Source: JAVVRI01 sp036654795 (lineage in GTDB: Bacteria > Bacteroidota > Bacteroidia > Bacteroidales > Tannerellaceae). Taken from it: a stretch of DNA of 19,237 nucleotides. The stretch's first letter is position 1. Each line of letters begins with the position of its first letter. The notes beneath the pieces are model-generated. The model made no database searches, was not told the origin of the DNA, and saw only the letters and a list, made by a program, of their open reading frames with translations. Both the position numbers and the translations under genes were made by a program. Of the stretch, positions 4,605-12,030 are shown one piece after another. The stretch is taken from the NCBI GenBank assembly GCA_036654795.1, contig JAVVRI010000043.1, forward strand, positions 1 through 19,237. The letters are read 5' to 3'.

Positions 4605-7277
4605 TTACTTTTCTATCAGCACAATCAGTCCGCTACGCCCCATTACTTCGCAATGCTTGAAGTTGGAGAGGCTTCCTTCCCATTGGGTGTTCCTGATCTC
4701 AGGAAGCGTGAACGTGGTGGGGGTGAAGCCGAGTAGCTTTTCATCGAGTGTGATTTGGGCAGACTGTGGCGTATCCGTCCAGTTCGCTATCACAACAAGT
4801 GCCTTGTCTCCATTGAGGTAGACGGTGGCTGGCAGGTTGGCGTTGTTGGTTTTTACGGGGCAGCGTTCGTCCCAATAGCCCCGCATTACAGCGCTTTTCA
4901 TACCAAACTGATCCCATACGTTCCAAAGAGGAATCGGATTTCCACTCCAGGGGAGGCGAGGAAGCATCCCGTAGACCATTCCGCGGAACGTGTTTCGGGC
5001 ATCCAGCGTCTCGCTCATCAGACCAAAGGGAATGCCGGACATTTCCACCAACCAGAAATCAGCTGTGTTGCTAGCAGCAAAGCCTTCGCCCATCCACGTA
5101 CGATCTACGTACGGCAATAGTTCGAGGTAAAGATGAAGGGAGTTGGCATAGCCAGCCCACTTGTTCATGTGGTTCCACGAATGGATGTCGATGAGGCGGC
5201 GTTTACCGTCTGCATCCATAATGCGGCGAGCCCGTTGCAGGGTTTGATGGTCTAACGCACTGTCGTCTATGTACACCCCATCAACTCCTAAGTTTCGAAT
5301 CATCCAATCCAATCCGGCGAGGTAGTAATTGTTCCAGCGTGAATCGGGTGTGGTGATAACGGACAGATCCATATCGCCGGCATACTTTCCTTCTTGAAAG
5401 GCATTATACCAAGCGGGGATGAAGTGGGTGGCGAGGTTCTTGTTCAGCCAGTCGTTCGGTCCGTTCCGGTGGATTAATGTTCGTGCATCCTTGCCCGGAC
5501 CATCATGGATGACTTCGCTGCCGAGGCTGCGGAGTGCCCATAGTTCGGGGATCTTGACGGTGAGTTCGCGTGTGGTGTAGTATAGTCTTACGTCCAGATC
5601 CTTGCTATGTGCTTGGGTAATAAACTGCTTTAAGTCGGCCACGGAAGCATCGTGATATGGATAATTGATGAAGGGGTAGATGTCTTTCTTGTGATGCACA
5701 TTAATCATTGTAGCCCCTGCTTTCAATGCCGCCGGGATATAGTCGGCACTCAGGTCGCTGTTCGAATGATAGAAGCGCTCCGTGGCCTGTCCTTTCAAGT
5801 TGAGAGGTTTGACGGGAGTAACTAGCATACTGAAATTGTAGTTTAGTGTTTCTCCTTTTTTCATGGAGCGTTCGCCACTATAGGCTTGTAGCAACACTTC
5901 GCCTTCTTTTTGGGGAAGGATGTGGATGCCTCCTTTGTTTTGATTGCCCCAAGAGGCAGGAAGGTTCAACTTCCCTAGTGCATAGTAAATATTGACTAGC
6001 GGACGTTTATATTGATCGTCTTTGAAGCAGAAGTTGAGCCCTGCATTTACATTTCCCATCCATATTTTATCTTGATGCTTGTTGACGTCCCACTGCCAGT
6101 GTATGGCTGAGTCAGGACGGAAGCCACCCTTATGCCCCAGTCCCATCAGGTACTTGGCCGCATAAGCTGTGTAAGGCACTTCGAGGCGGATGTCTTTTAC
6201 CTGTACGCCGCTAAGCGACTTTACCTGTATCTTGTACTCTGCCAAGCCGTCGAACCCAAGTTGTCCTGAGCAGCATACTTCAAAGTTACGGCTTTTTTGA
6301 ATCACCTTCCAAGCAGCAGTGGCGTGGGTTAGGTCGATCGTCCGGATTGCTCCGGGTTTCAACGTCTCTTCTCCGGCTGTGGTTTCAATAATAAAACGCA
6401 TTTCGTTCGTTAAGATTGCGTTGCTTGTTGTGTCATCCAGTTGATTGCTTAGGTCGTAGCGGGTAGCGATGAGGCGGGGCAGACCGGTGCGTGCCAGCTC
6501 CATCGTGCCTCCCAGCCAACTAACGGACTGTTTCTGCATCCGGATGGGTGTATAAGGAGCGGTAGGTTCCGTGGCATTACCAATGGTGGCGTCCAACCAG
6601 CGAAGGCGAGTTTTGCGCCATCCCTCGTTATCGCCCTGATTCTTGATAGGGGTCCCTTTCACGGCAAGTTCATAGGCAATAACGATTGGCCTAGCGTTGG
6701 CAGCCCGAACGATTACAGATCCTTTATAGACCCCTTGGGCTGTGACGGGAACATCCGTCCCAATCCATAAGGCTTGTACCGTTCCTTTCGGTACATTTAT
6801 CTCCTTTTCGAAGGGGCTACCATTGGTATCCGTCCCGCTCAAGTTGAAGCAGCGGAGCGCAGAGGCTTTGATCTGATCACCTTTTTCATTCTTCAAGTCT
6901 GAGAAAGATACGGAGAGCAAGTCGAGATCCTTGTAAGGAGCAAACACACCGATCTGCCAAGTATAAAATTCCCCCGGAGCGCAGTCTCCTTTTAATTGGG
7001 TGCGCGAAGCGACGGAGCGTTCCGTCCATCGCAAGGGAATCGTTTCGGACAGGCGGATGTCGTGCATCCTATCTTCCGTAAAACAGAAGTAGCCGGCGAT
7101 AGGATTTTCCTGTAGCAGTTTAGCTACAGCCGCTTGTGGAGCCGTGATGCGCATCTCGGATGTTTGTTCGTTTACCGTGCCCTGTCGTTGCAGGTCGTCG
7201 AAGGCGTTGGTTACCTTCTCCTGAGCCTGCCCTGAGAGGGCAAGCAGGCAGCAGGATAGTAGAATTGTATGTTTCAT
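4605..7277 (-). CDS. Large exported glycoside-hydrolase-like protein (DUF6067/GH123-like)
   Basis: This 890-residue protein has a signal peptide (MKHTILLSCCLLALSGQAQ). The first 210 or so residues look like a beta-sandwich as in GH123 N-terminal regions (APGEFYTWQIGVFAP at 100-114). The central part, about 500-770, reads as a TIM barrel with LDVRLYYT near 561 and LGVDGVYIDDSALD at 663-676. That acidic DD pair at a strand end is a catalytic-site candidate, as is WMGEGF near 728-733. The C-terminal 90 residues look like a small beta domain. The family name is from memory of similar Bacteroides proteins and needs a profile search; substrate is unknown. It follows the truncated gene at 7296-7853 by 18 bp, so both are probably one transcript. 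It converges on hipA with a 26-bp gap lacking an obvious terminator. Confidence 0.65.
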   Translation of the reverse strand: MKHTILLSCCLLALSGQAQEKVTNAFDDLQRQGTVNEQTSEMRITAPQAAVAKLLQENPIAGYFCFTEDRMHDIRLSETIPLRWTERSVASRTQLKGDCAPGEFYTWQIGVFAPYKDLDLLSVSFSDLKNEKGDQIKASALRCFNLSGTDTNGSPFEKEINVPKGTVQALWIGTDVPVTAQGVYKGSVIVRAANARPIVIAYELAVKGTPIKNQGDNEGWRKTRLRWLDATIGNATEPTAPYTPIRMQKQSVSWLGGTMELARTGLPRLIATRYDLSNQLDDTTSNAILTNEMRFIIETTAGEETLKPGAIRTIDLTHATAAWKVIQKSRNFEVCCSGQLGFDGLAEYKIQVKSLSGVQVKDIRLEVPYTAYAAKYLMGLGHKGGFRPDSAIHWQWDVNKHQDKIWMGNVNAGLNFCFKDDQYKRPLVNIYYALGKLNLPASWGNQNKGGIHILPQKEGEVLLQAYSGERSMKKGETLNYNFSMLVTPVKPLNLKGQATERFYHSNSDLSADYIPAALKAGATMINVHHKKDIYPFINYPYHDASVADLKQFITQAHSKDLDVRLYYTTRELTVKIPELWALRSLGSEVIHDGPGKDARTLIHRNGPNDWLNKNLATHFIPAWYNAFQEGKYAGDMDLSVITTPDSRWNNYYLAGLDWMIRNLGVDGVYIDDSALDHQTLQRARRIMDADGKRRLIDIHSWNHMNKWAGYANSLHLYLELLPYVDRTWMGEGFAASNTADFWLVEMSGIPFGLMSETLDARNTFRGMVYGMLPRLPWSGNPIPLWNVWDQFGMKSAVMRGYWDERCPVKTNNANLPATVYLNGDKALVVIANWTDTPQSAQITLDEKLLGFTPTTFTLPEIRNTQWEGSLSNFKHCEVMGRSGLIVLIEK

Positions 7278-7295
7278 CTATTTAATGGAATTATG

Positions 7296-7853
7296 TTATT
7301 CTATGACTAGCCAAGTATAGCCTAGTGCGGGAATGGATAGGTTCACTTCAGCCTGGTAGCTACGATCCAAAGGATATGAGCGAGCCGGACCTTCTTGTTC
7401 GCGTATCATCGCCTTATCGGTCAACCCTGTATAAAATAGGTTTGTTCGAATCACTGGCTCTTTAGCCCCATCAAGGTAGATACTGATGTTCCCGCCTATT
7501 GTGTCATTCATGCTGTAATAGAAGCAAACCGCCCATATCTTTGCAATACATCCGGGACCAAAATCTTCCATCATGACCCATTCTTTTTGTCCATTTATGG
7601 TCTCGGTCCGAAGGCAGCTTACTCCGTCTGAATCGGCAAACCAGCCGGGTTGGCTGGGGGATACAGATTCTCTGTTGTAACTACTTGCCTGTAGGGCTTT
7701 ATAACTGATCGTTGGATATTGTGCTAATACATCCCGATTGGTCATCTCTTGAAGTAGCGACTGAAAGGTTATCCAATGACCATTTGTTGCTTTTCCTTGG
7801 AGAAGGGAAAGGCTACAAATGAAACTTATTGTAAAAAGGAAGCGTGATTTCAT
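7296..7853 (-). CDS. Truncated DUF2961-like exported protein, probable deletion chimera
   Basis: The protein is 185 residues with a signal peptide (MKSRFLFTISFICSLSLLQG). Residues 50-140 match the start of DUF2961 proteins as I know them: ASSYNRESVSPSQPGWF, then EWVMMEDFGPGCIAKIWA and GNISIYLDGA with VIRTN. DUF2961 proteins are usually 350 residues or longer, and the rest of the jelly roll is missing. The last 35 residues, with YPLDRSYQAEVNLSIPALGYTWLVIE, look like the tail of a different carbohydrate-active enzyme. An in-frame deletion joining the 5' end of one gene to the 3' end of another, with a junction around residues 142-152, is my explanation. It leads the two-gene unit with the hydrolase. 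Function is doubtful. Confidence 0.6.
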   Translation of the reverse strand: MKSRFLFTISFICSLSLLQGKATNGHWITFQSLLQEMTNRDVLAQYPTISYKALQASSYNRESVSPSQPGWFADSDGVSCLRTETINGQKEWVMMEDFGPGCIAKIWAVCFYYSMNDTIGGNISIYLDGAKEPVIRTNLFYTGLTDKAMIREQEGPARSYPLDRSYQAEVNLSIPALGYTWLVIE

Positions 7854-7952
7854 CTTTGTCTATTTCTGTGTTTTAAATGATAAAGGTTTCTATATCTCCT
7901 GTTCTCTGATAAGATAGACGTGCATAACAGTTAATACCCTATCAGTAAAGAG

Positions 7953-7980
7953 AAAAAAGTAAATGGTTTTTGTCTTTACT
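7953..7980 (-). terminator. Weak terminator after the response regulator gene
   Basis: On the minus strand AGTAAA-N11-TTTACT (7980-7958) is followed by TTTTT. The hairpin overlaps the stop codon and is A+T-rich, so termination would be inefficient. Confidence 0.3.
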
Positions 7981-9340
7981 GGCTATCCAAACCATTCCGT
8001 TTCATCTTATTAAAGAGTGTTTTACGGCTAATGTTAAGCGCATTGGCTGTCAGGGTACGGTTGTAATTATATTTCTTAAGTGCTTCAAGGATGAGTTCTT
8101 TCTCCATTTGTGCATTCATTTCACGGATGCTGCCGCCTTCATTTTTTGTACCGGTCAAAGTTTCAGACCGGTCATATCCTTTCACACGGTCGGGCAGAGA
8201 CTCCCTATGTATAATTCCACCGGTACAGAGAATCATTGCACTCTGAATAGCATTCTCCAGATCACGCACATTACCAGGCCATTCGCAGGAAGAGAGCAAA
8301 GCCATTGCTTCAGGGCTAATAGCCTGGACGTCCAGATTCAAAGCCTGATTGTATTTACGAATAAAGAAATTTGTCAGCAAGGGGATGTCTTCAGCCCGCT
8401 CGCGCAACGGAGGCAAGGTAATGGTAAAAACATTCAGACGATAAAGGAGATCAAGACGAAACTTACCGGCTTTCACCTCTTCCTCCAGATTGCGGTTGGT
8501 GGCTGCTACGATACGCACATCTACCGGAATAGGCTTCTTGCCTCCTATACGGTTGATTTTCCTGTCTTCCAGAACGCGAAGCAGTTTCACCTGGGCGTCA
8601 ATCGGCAATTCGCCTATTTCATCCAGGAAGAGAGTTCCGCCACTTGCCTGTTCAAAAGTTCCGGTTTTAGTCTCCTTGGCATCTGTGAAGGCACCGCGTT
8701 CATACCCGAAAAGTTCGCTTTCCATCAGCGACAGGGGGATTGCACCACAATTGATCGCGATGAAAGGCCCATTCGAACGGTTACTGTTGGTATGCACGGC
8801 ACTGGCAATAAGTTCTTTCCCCGTACCGCTTTCTCCATGTATCAGTACGGTAGCATTGGTTTCGGCTACCCGGCGCACTTGGCTCATCACCTGTTTGAGT
8901 CCCGAGTTCTCGCCAATCACTTGGCTTTTCTTTTCAACTAACGAGCGTTTGAGGGTAGATATTTCTCCTTTCATACGGCTGTGCTCCACGGCACGGCTTA
9001 CGGTAAGGAGCAGTTTGTCATTGTCGAAAGGCTTTTCTACAAAGTCGTAAGCCCCTTTCTTTACGGCATCCACAGCCAGGGAGACAGAGCCAAAGGCGGT
9101 GACGAAGATAACGGTCTGATTCGGCATAATCCGTTTAATCTCTTCCAGCGCCTCCACTCCTGTAAGTACAGGCATCTGTTGATCCAGTAGAATTACATCA
9201 GGCTGGAAGGAAAGGAGCGCATTTACGGCTTCCCGACCATTTTCCACAGGCATTACTTCATATCCTTCATCTGTCAGAACACGGGCAATAACCTTACGGA
9301 TACGAGCCTCGTCGTCTGCTATTACTATTTTTGCTTTCAT
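7976..9340 (-). CDS. NtrC-family sigma-54-dependent response regulator
   Basis: This 454-residue protein has a receiver domain (1-120) with the acidic pocket D10/D11, phosphoacceptor D53 and K103 in KPF. The AAA+ domain (about 140-375) has Walker A GESGTGKE at 169-176, GAFTDA at 216-221 and Walker B GGTLFLDEIG at 234-243. A Fis-type helix-turn-helix follows at about 429-449 (LTANALNISRKTLFNKMK). Such proteins hydrolyse ATP to open complexes of RNA polymerase with sigma-54. The sigma-54-contacting GAFTGA loop reads GAFTDA, a known variant. The gene overlaps the kinase gene by 4 bp (ATGA), so they are coupled. The only -24/-12 promoter I find is in front of the export operon at 12031, the likely target. 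It resembles ZraR/AtoC-type regulators in general, but I assign no symbol. Confidence 0.92.
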   Translation of the reverse strand: MKAKIVIADDEARIRKVIARVLTDEGYEVMPVENGREAVNALLSFQPDVILLDQQMPVLTGVEALEEIKRIMPNQTVIFVTAFGSVSLAVDAVKKGAYDFVEKPFDNDKLLLTVSRAVEHSRMKGEISTLKRSLVEKKSQVIGENSGLKQVMSQVRRVAETNATVLIHGESGTGKELIASAVHTNSNRSNGPFIAINCGAIPLSLMESELFGYERGAFTDAKETKTGTFEQASGGTLFLDEIGELPIDAQVKLLRVLEDRKINRIGGKKPIPVDVRIVAATNRNLEEEVKAGKFRLDLLYRLNVFTITLPPLRERAEDIPLLTNFFIRKYNQALNLDVQAISPEAMALLSSCEWPGNVRDLENAIQSAMILCTGGIIHRESLPDRVKGYDRSETLTGTKNEGGSIREMNAQMEKELILEALKKYNYNRTLTANALNISRKTLFNKMKRNGLDSQ

Positions 9341-10584
9341 ATGCGTTGCGGTAGTTTAACATTAAAACTTGTGCCTTTACCCGGTGTACTTTTCACACCT
9401 ATTTCTCCTTCATGGCGACTGATAATACCGTAGCAGATTGCCAAACCCAACCCCGTACCCTCTTCTTTGGTAGTAAAAAAGGGATTAAACACTTTCTCAA
9501 TATCCTTCTCCTCAATTCCTTTTCCAGAATCTTCGAAGGTGATAAGCAGATAGCGGGTATGTGGATTAATAAGCGCTCCCTTCTCTATACTTATTATTAA
9601 TGTACGCGAACAATCGGATTCATTCTTACTCATCGCTTCCACTCCATTCAGTATGATATTGAGAAATACTTGCTTCAGTTGTTCCGCATCCGCCTGGATA
9701 GTCGTATTTTCAGCAAAGTATTCAAATTCCACTTCTATGTTTTGCTTTCGCAGTGTATTATTAATCAGCAAGAGCGACTGATTGATGAGCTGTTCTATAT
9801 TGACATTCGATACGTTCAGCTCCGAAGGCCGGGCAAACGAAAGCAGTCCTTGCACAATCTTGTTAATACGTTCTACCTCTGTAATCAATTCGCCCATCAT
9901 CTCCGATTTCAGCGAATCGCCGGCAAAGTCTTTACTCAAGTATTGAATGGTACTACGAATAGCCGTGAGTGGATTGCGTATCTCATGCGCTGCGCCGGCT
10001 GCCAATTCACCTAATGTGGCAAGGCGGTCGGTACGATACATTCTTTTTAAACGTTCGGTTTGTATCTCATAGAGCGAAGCATGTTCAATAGCAAACGTGG
10101 CCTGACTGACTAAGAGCGAAAGCAAATTCATTTCCTGCTCAGTATATCTCTCTCTGTTTATCTTCTTTCCCAAGAAAATCATTCCGCTGATATGGTTCAT
10201 TATTTTAAGCGGATAAATCAGTTCCGTATCCAATCCGCTTAGTATTTCCTGTTCCTGATTGGAGAAAAAACTTACAATGTCGTGGTTGCGGGAGAGAAGC
10301 AACGGTTTCTCATTGACAGAAAGCCAGCTTATCAGCCGGTCTTTGCTGGTAAAAACGAACGGTCGTTTTTCCGCATCATTTTGTAGTTTGTATTTTCCGG
10401 TGTTCCCGTCAAGCAGGAATACATAAACAGATTCTACGATGCCAATCTGTTTCACTTTCGCAATAAAGTAGTTGATAAGTAAAGGTTTGTCCACAACAAG
10501 CGTAAGGGAATGATTGAATTCCGAAAGCAGTTGCTCCAGGTTAGGCTGGGGTTGCGTTGGTCGTGATTTACTGAATAAAGACAT
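9337..10584 (-). CDS. Soluble GAF-domain sensor histidine kinase
   Basis: This 415-residue protein has no signal peptide or membrane segment, so it should sense a cytoplasmic cue. Residues 20-170 form a GAF-like sensor domain. The dimerisation/phosphotransfer region has H200 in LAAGAAHEIRNPLTAIR. The ATPase domain shows the N-box (NIILNGVEAM, 309-318), G1 box (DSGKGI, 352-357), F-box (FNPFFTTKEEG) and G2 box (GTGLGLA, 376-382). It phosphorylates the adjacent NtrC-type regulator by inference from the 4-bp overlap. No cysteine or heme motif in the GAF domain points to the ligand. The promoter is unclear: TATCTTTA (10612-10605 on the minus strand) is the nearest to a -7 box. Confidence 0.9.
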   Translation of the reverse strand: MSLFSKSRPTQPQPNLEQLLSEFNHSLTLVVDKPLLINYFIAKVKQIGIVESVYVFLLDGNTGKYKLQNDAEKRPFVFTSKDRLISWLSVNEKPLLLSRNHDIVSFFSNQEQEILSGLDTELIYPLKIMNHISGMIFLGKKINRERYTEQEMNLLSLLVSQATFAIEHASLYEIQTERLKRMYRTDRLATLGELAAGAAHEIRNPLTAIRSTIQYLSKDFAGDSLKSEMMGELITEVERINKIVQGLLSFARPSELNVSNVNIEQLINQSLLLINNTLRKQNIEVEFEYFAENTTIQADAEQLKQVFLNIILNGVEAMSKNESDCSRTLIISIEKGALINPHTRYLLITFEDSGKGIEEKDIEKVFNPFFTTKEEGTGLGLAICYGIISRHEGEIGVKSTPGKGTSFNVKLPQRI

Positions 10585-10737
10585 ATATCTGTTCTTTTAT
10601 GCAGTAAAGATAAGGAATTAGTACACTATTTTAGCACAGTTCGTTGATATTTCATTGAACAGTTCTAAAGCCTTTCTTATAATCAGAGGGTGTGTCCTTT
10701 TTTTGAGGGCTGTGTCACCCCCTACAGAGACAGGTAT

Positions 10738-10751
10738 CTCACCCGGGTGAG
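10738..10751. promoter_or_regulatory. Perfect 14-bp palindrome CTCACCCGGGTGAG upstream of the kinase gene
   Basis: The palindrome sits in the 259-bp gap between the GNAT gene stop and the kinase start, about 155 bp upstream of the kinase start codon. It is flanked by GGTAT on the left and ATATCC on the right, a partial outward extension. It lacks a T-run on either side, so it does not look like a terminator. It may be an operator; the protein is unknown and the motif is unlike the TGnGTAA dyads near 11850. The rest of this gap shows no gene. Confidence 0.4.
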
Positions 10752-10843
10752 GGGGATATCCGGATGTACGTTCTTTCACGATACGGTTTGTGTGTATTAG
10801 TTTGTTTCTGCCGGAGTGAATTGACAGGACGAGATTGCGTATT

Positions 10844-11443
10844 TTATACTATATTAATTAGGTCAAATATCATTAACCGGGTGTGAAGGTGTGTTTCTTC
10901 AGATAGAGTCAAGTACTCGCATTCCTGTTGTTCTGTGGAGAATAGGGGGTGGAAGCCGTTCTTTTCGTAGAAGCGTAAAATATGCGGTTCATTGTAGGCA
11001 TCTACTACAATAAAACGACATCCGGTCTTGTTCTCATAGCTGGCAAACCAATCTTTGATGAAGTCTATAAGTTCTTCGCCAAGATGGTTGCCCTGCAGTT
11101 CTTTGCTTACCCCCAGCCGACCGATTAGTACGGCCGGATAACTGCGGCGTTGTTTCGCATAAGGTATATCCTGAATAACCTTTTTTCTACGGCTGTTTGG
11201 TAGGAAATTTACTTTTATACTGTCGTTGGCTACGGTAAAGATACAGGCTATAGTTGATTGGTCGTTATCCAAACGAAAACAATAGGTTTTACCAAGCAAT
11301 TGGGATGAATAAAGTACCGATTGATTCAGAAAGAAATCGTCCAAGTCGTCATTTCCACAGTTGAAAGGTTTACATCGTTGCAATAGTTCGGGTTCGAGTA
11401 AGGAGAACATACAATTATTCTCCAGGAAATTGTTTGGTTTCAT
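10844..11443 (-). CDS. GNAT-family acetyltransferase, TacT-like toxin candidate
   Basis: This 199-residue protein has the plan of tRNA-acetylating GNAT toxins. An N-terminal FNCGNDDLDDFFLNQ (27-41) is followed by SSQLLGKTYCFRLD, VLIGRLGVSKELQGNHLGEEL (105-125) at the acetyl-CoA site, and RFYEKNGF (157-164), whose Y159 matches the catalytic tyrosine position. The phosphate loop reads QGNHLG where Q-x-x-G-x-G is usual, so one glycine is replaced by histidine; activity could be reduced. TacT/AtaT toxins acetylate charged tRNA and stop translation. It overlaps the small upstream gene by 4 bp in antitoxin-first order. An in-frame M12 is an alternative start, but the overlap favours the first. Whether it is a toxin or an ordinary acetyltransferase cannot be settled from sequence. 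Confidence 0.75.
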   Translation of the reverse strand: MKPNNFLENNCMFSLLEPELLQRCKPFNCGNDDLDDFFLNQSVLYSSQLLGKTYCFRLDNDQSTIACIFTVANDSIKVNFLPNSRRKKVIQDIPYAKQRRSYPAVLIGRLGVSKELQGNHLGEELIDFIKDWFASYENKTGCRFIVVDAYNEPHILRFYEKNGFHPLFSTEQQECEYLTLSEETHLHTRLMIFDLINIV

Positions 11444-11601
11444 TTCATCTTTGCTTTTCTCAGGATTCTGTTTAGTGAGTCAAATCGATTCTTATCTGGT
11501 TTGGTTTGCGGTCTGTTATGGAATGCGGCATCGGCTTTTGCTATAAATTCTTCTGCCTCTTTCCCTTGCAAAACAGGGATACATTTAATTTCTAGTGCCA
11601 T
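11440..11601 (-). CDS. Small basic protein, putative antitoxin partner of the GNAT protein
   Basis: The frame is open from further upstream, but ATG at 11601 is chosen: the peptide MALEIKCIPVLQGKEAEEFI begins as a compact fold, and the longer start would overlap the promoter elements. The 53-residue product has a helical AEEFIAKADAAFH segment and a basic tail (SLNRILRKAKMK). It is not the DUF1778-type ribbon-helix-helix partner known for TacT/AtaT. Its 4-bp overlap with the GNAT gene suggests an antitoxin or accessory protein. I recall similar small proteins before GNAT genes in Bacteroides but cannot name a family. Confidence 0.65.
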   Translation of the reverse strand: MALEIKCIPVLQGKEAEEFIAKADAAFHNRPQTKPDKNRFDSLNRILRKAKMK

Positions 11602-11624
11602 ATTACTTTGTTTTTGAGTTGGTA

Positions 11625-11656
11625 CAAAGAAACTAATTCTATCACGGATAAGCAAA
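11625..11656 (-). promoter_or_regulatory. Putative promoter for the GNAT module
   Basis: On the minus strand TTTG (11656-11653) is followed after 20 nt by TTTCTTTG (11632-11625), one mismatch from TAnnTTTG. The start would fall near 11618, 17 nt before the ATG at 11601. Confidence 0.5.
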
Positions 11657-11737
11657 CAATTACCTGTAAACTATGCTTGTATACATTTCTTTTCCTTATC
11701 AGGACACTTTTCGGAGGTATGCCCTAGGCTGATAAGC

Positions 11738-11758
11738 GCGACAGGCACATGCTGTCGC
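11738..11758. promoter_or_regulatory. Inverted repeat GCGACAG-N7-CTGTCGC
   Basis: Perfect 7-bp arms with a 7-nt loop, about 230 bp upstream of the predicted start of the export operon and behind the GNAT module promoter. There is no T-run, so it is more likely a protein site than a terminator. The surrounding 11660-11840 holds no gene. Confidence 0.4.
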
Positions 11759-11847
11759 AGGGCTTCGGTTACCCAGGTGTGTCGTATCACGTATGAAGTG
11801 AGGACGACGGGGGTGGTGAGCATACCGCCTATCTCTTTAGGGTATAG

Positions 11848-11865
11848 TGGGTAATTATTTACTCA
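11848..11865 (+). promoter_or_regulatory. Candidate activator-binding dyad 1 (TGGGTAA-N4-TTACTCA)
   Basis: An 18-bp imperfect dyad centred about 119 bp upstream of the predicted sigma-54 transcription start, the usual place for an NtrC-type enhancer site. Arms match at 6 of 7 positions. A second copy lies two helical turns downstream. Confidence 0.55.
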
Positions 11866-11868
11866 ATA

Positions 11869-11887
11869 TGTGTAACCATATTACTCA
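11869..11887 (+). promoter_or_regulatory. Candidate activator-binding dyad 2 (TGTGTAA-N5-TTACTCA)
   Basis: A 19-bp dyad with the same half-sites as the copy centred 21.5 bp upstream, so both face the same side of the helix. It is followed immediately by another TTACTCA half-site at 11888-11894. It is centred about 98 bp before the predicted start. Confidence 0.55.
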
Positions 11888-11949
11888 TTACTCAGGCAGC
11901 AAGCACGAAGCAATCTCATACATTACTATCTATCATACCATTACAATTT

Positions 11950-11965
11950 TGGCACGGCATTTGCC
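11950..11965 (+). promoter_or_regulatory. Sigma-54 (-24/-12) promoter of the export operon
   Basis: TGGCACG-N4-TTGCC is a full match to the RpoN consensus, with GG at 11951-11952 and GC at 11963-11964 separated by exactly 10 nt. The predicted start is near 11976, leaving a leader of about 55 nt before the TolC-like gene. It needs an AAA+ activator, and an NtrC-family regulator is encoded 2.6 kb away on the other strand. Paired dyads about 100-120 bp upstream complete the usual architecture. Confidence 0.88.
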
Positions 11966-12000
11966 TTATATAGGGCATAAACAAATACTAAACCGGGATA

Positions 12001-12018
12001 TGGGTAACACATTACCCG
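12001..12018 (+). promoter_or_regulatory. Third dyad in the operon leader (TGGGTAA-N4-TTACCCG)
   Basis: GGGTAA and TTACCC are perfect 6-bp arms around CACA, the same layout as the two upstream dyads. It lies at about +26 to +43 of the predicted transcript, 12 bp before the start codon. As DNA it may be an extra regulator site or a roadblock; as RNA it could form a hairpin near the translation start. Confidence 0.45.
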
Positions 12019-12030
12019 CAACTGATAAAA

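Noticed and set aside
7970..8941. 323-codon plus-strand open frame opposite the response regulator gene
   Set aside because: It is the antisense shadow of a well-conserved NtrC-type gene; its translation has no domain features.
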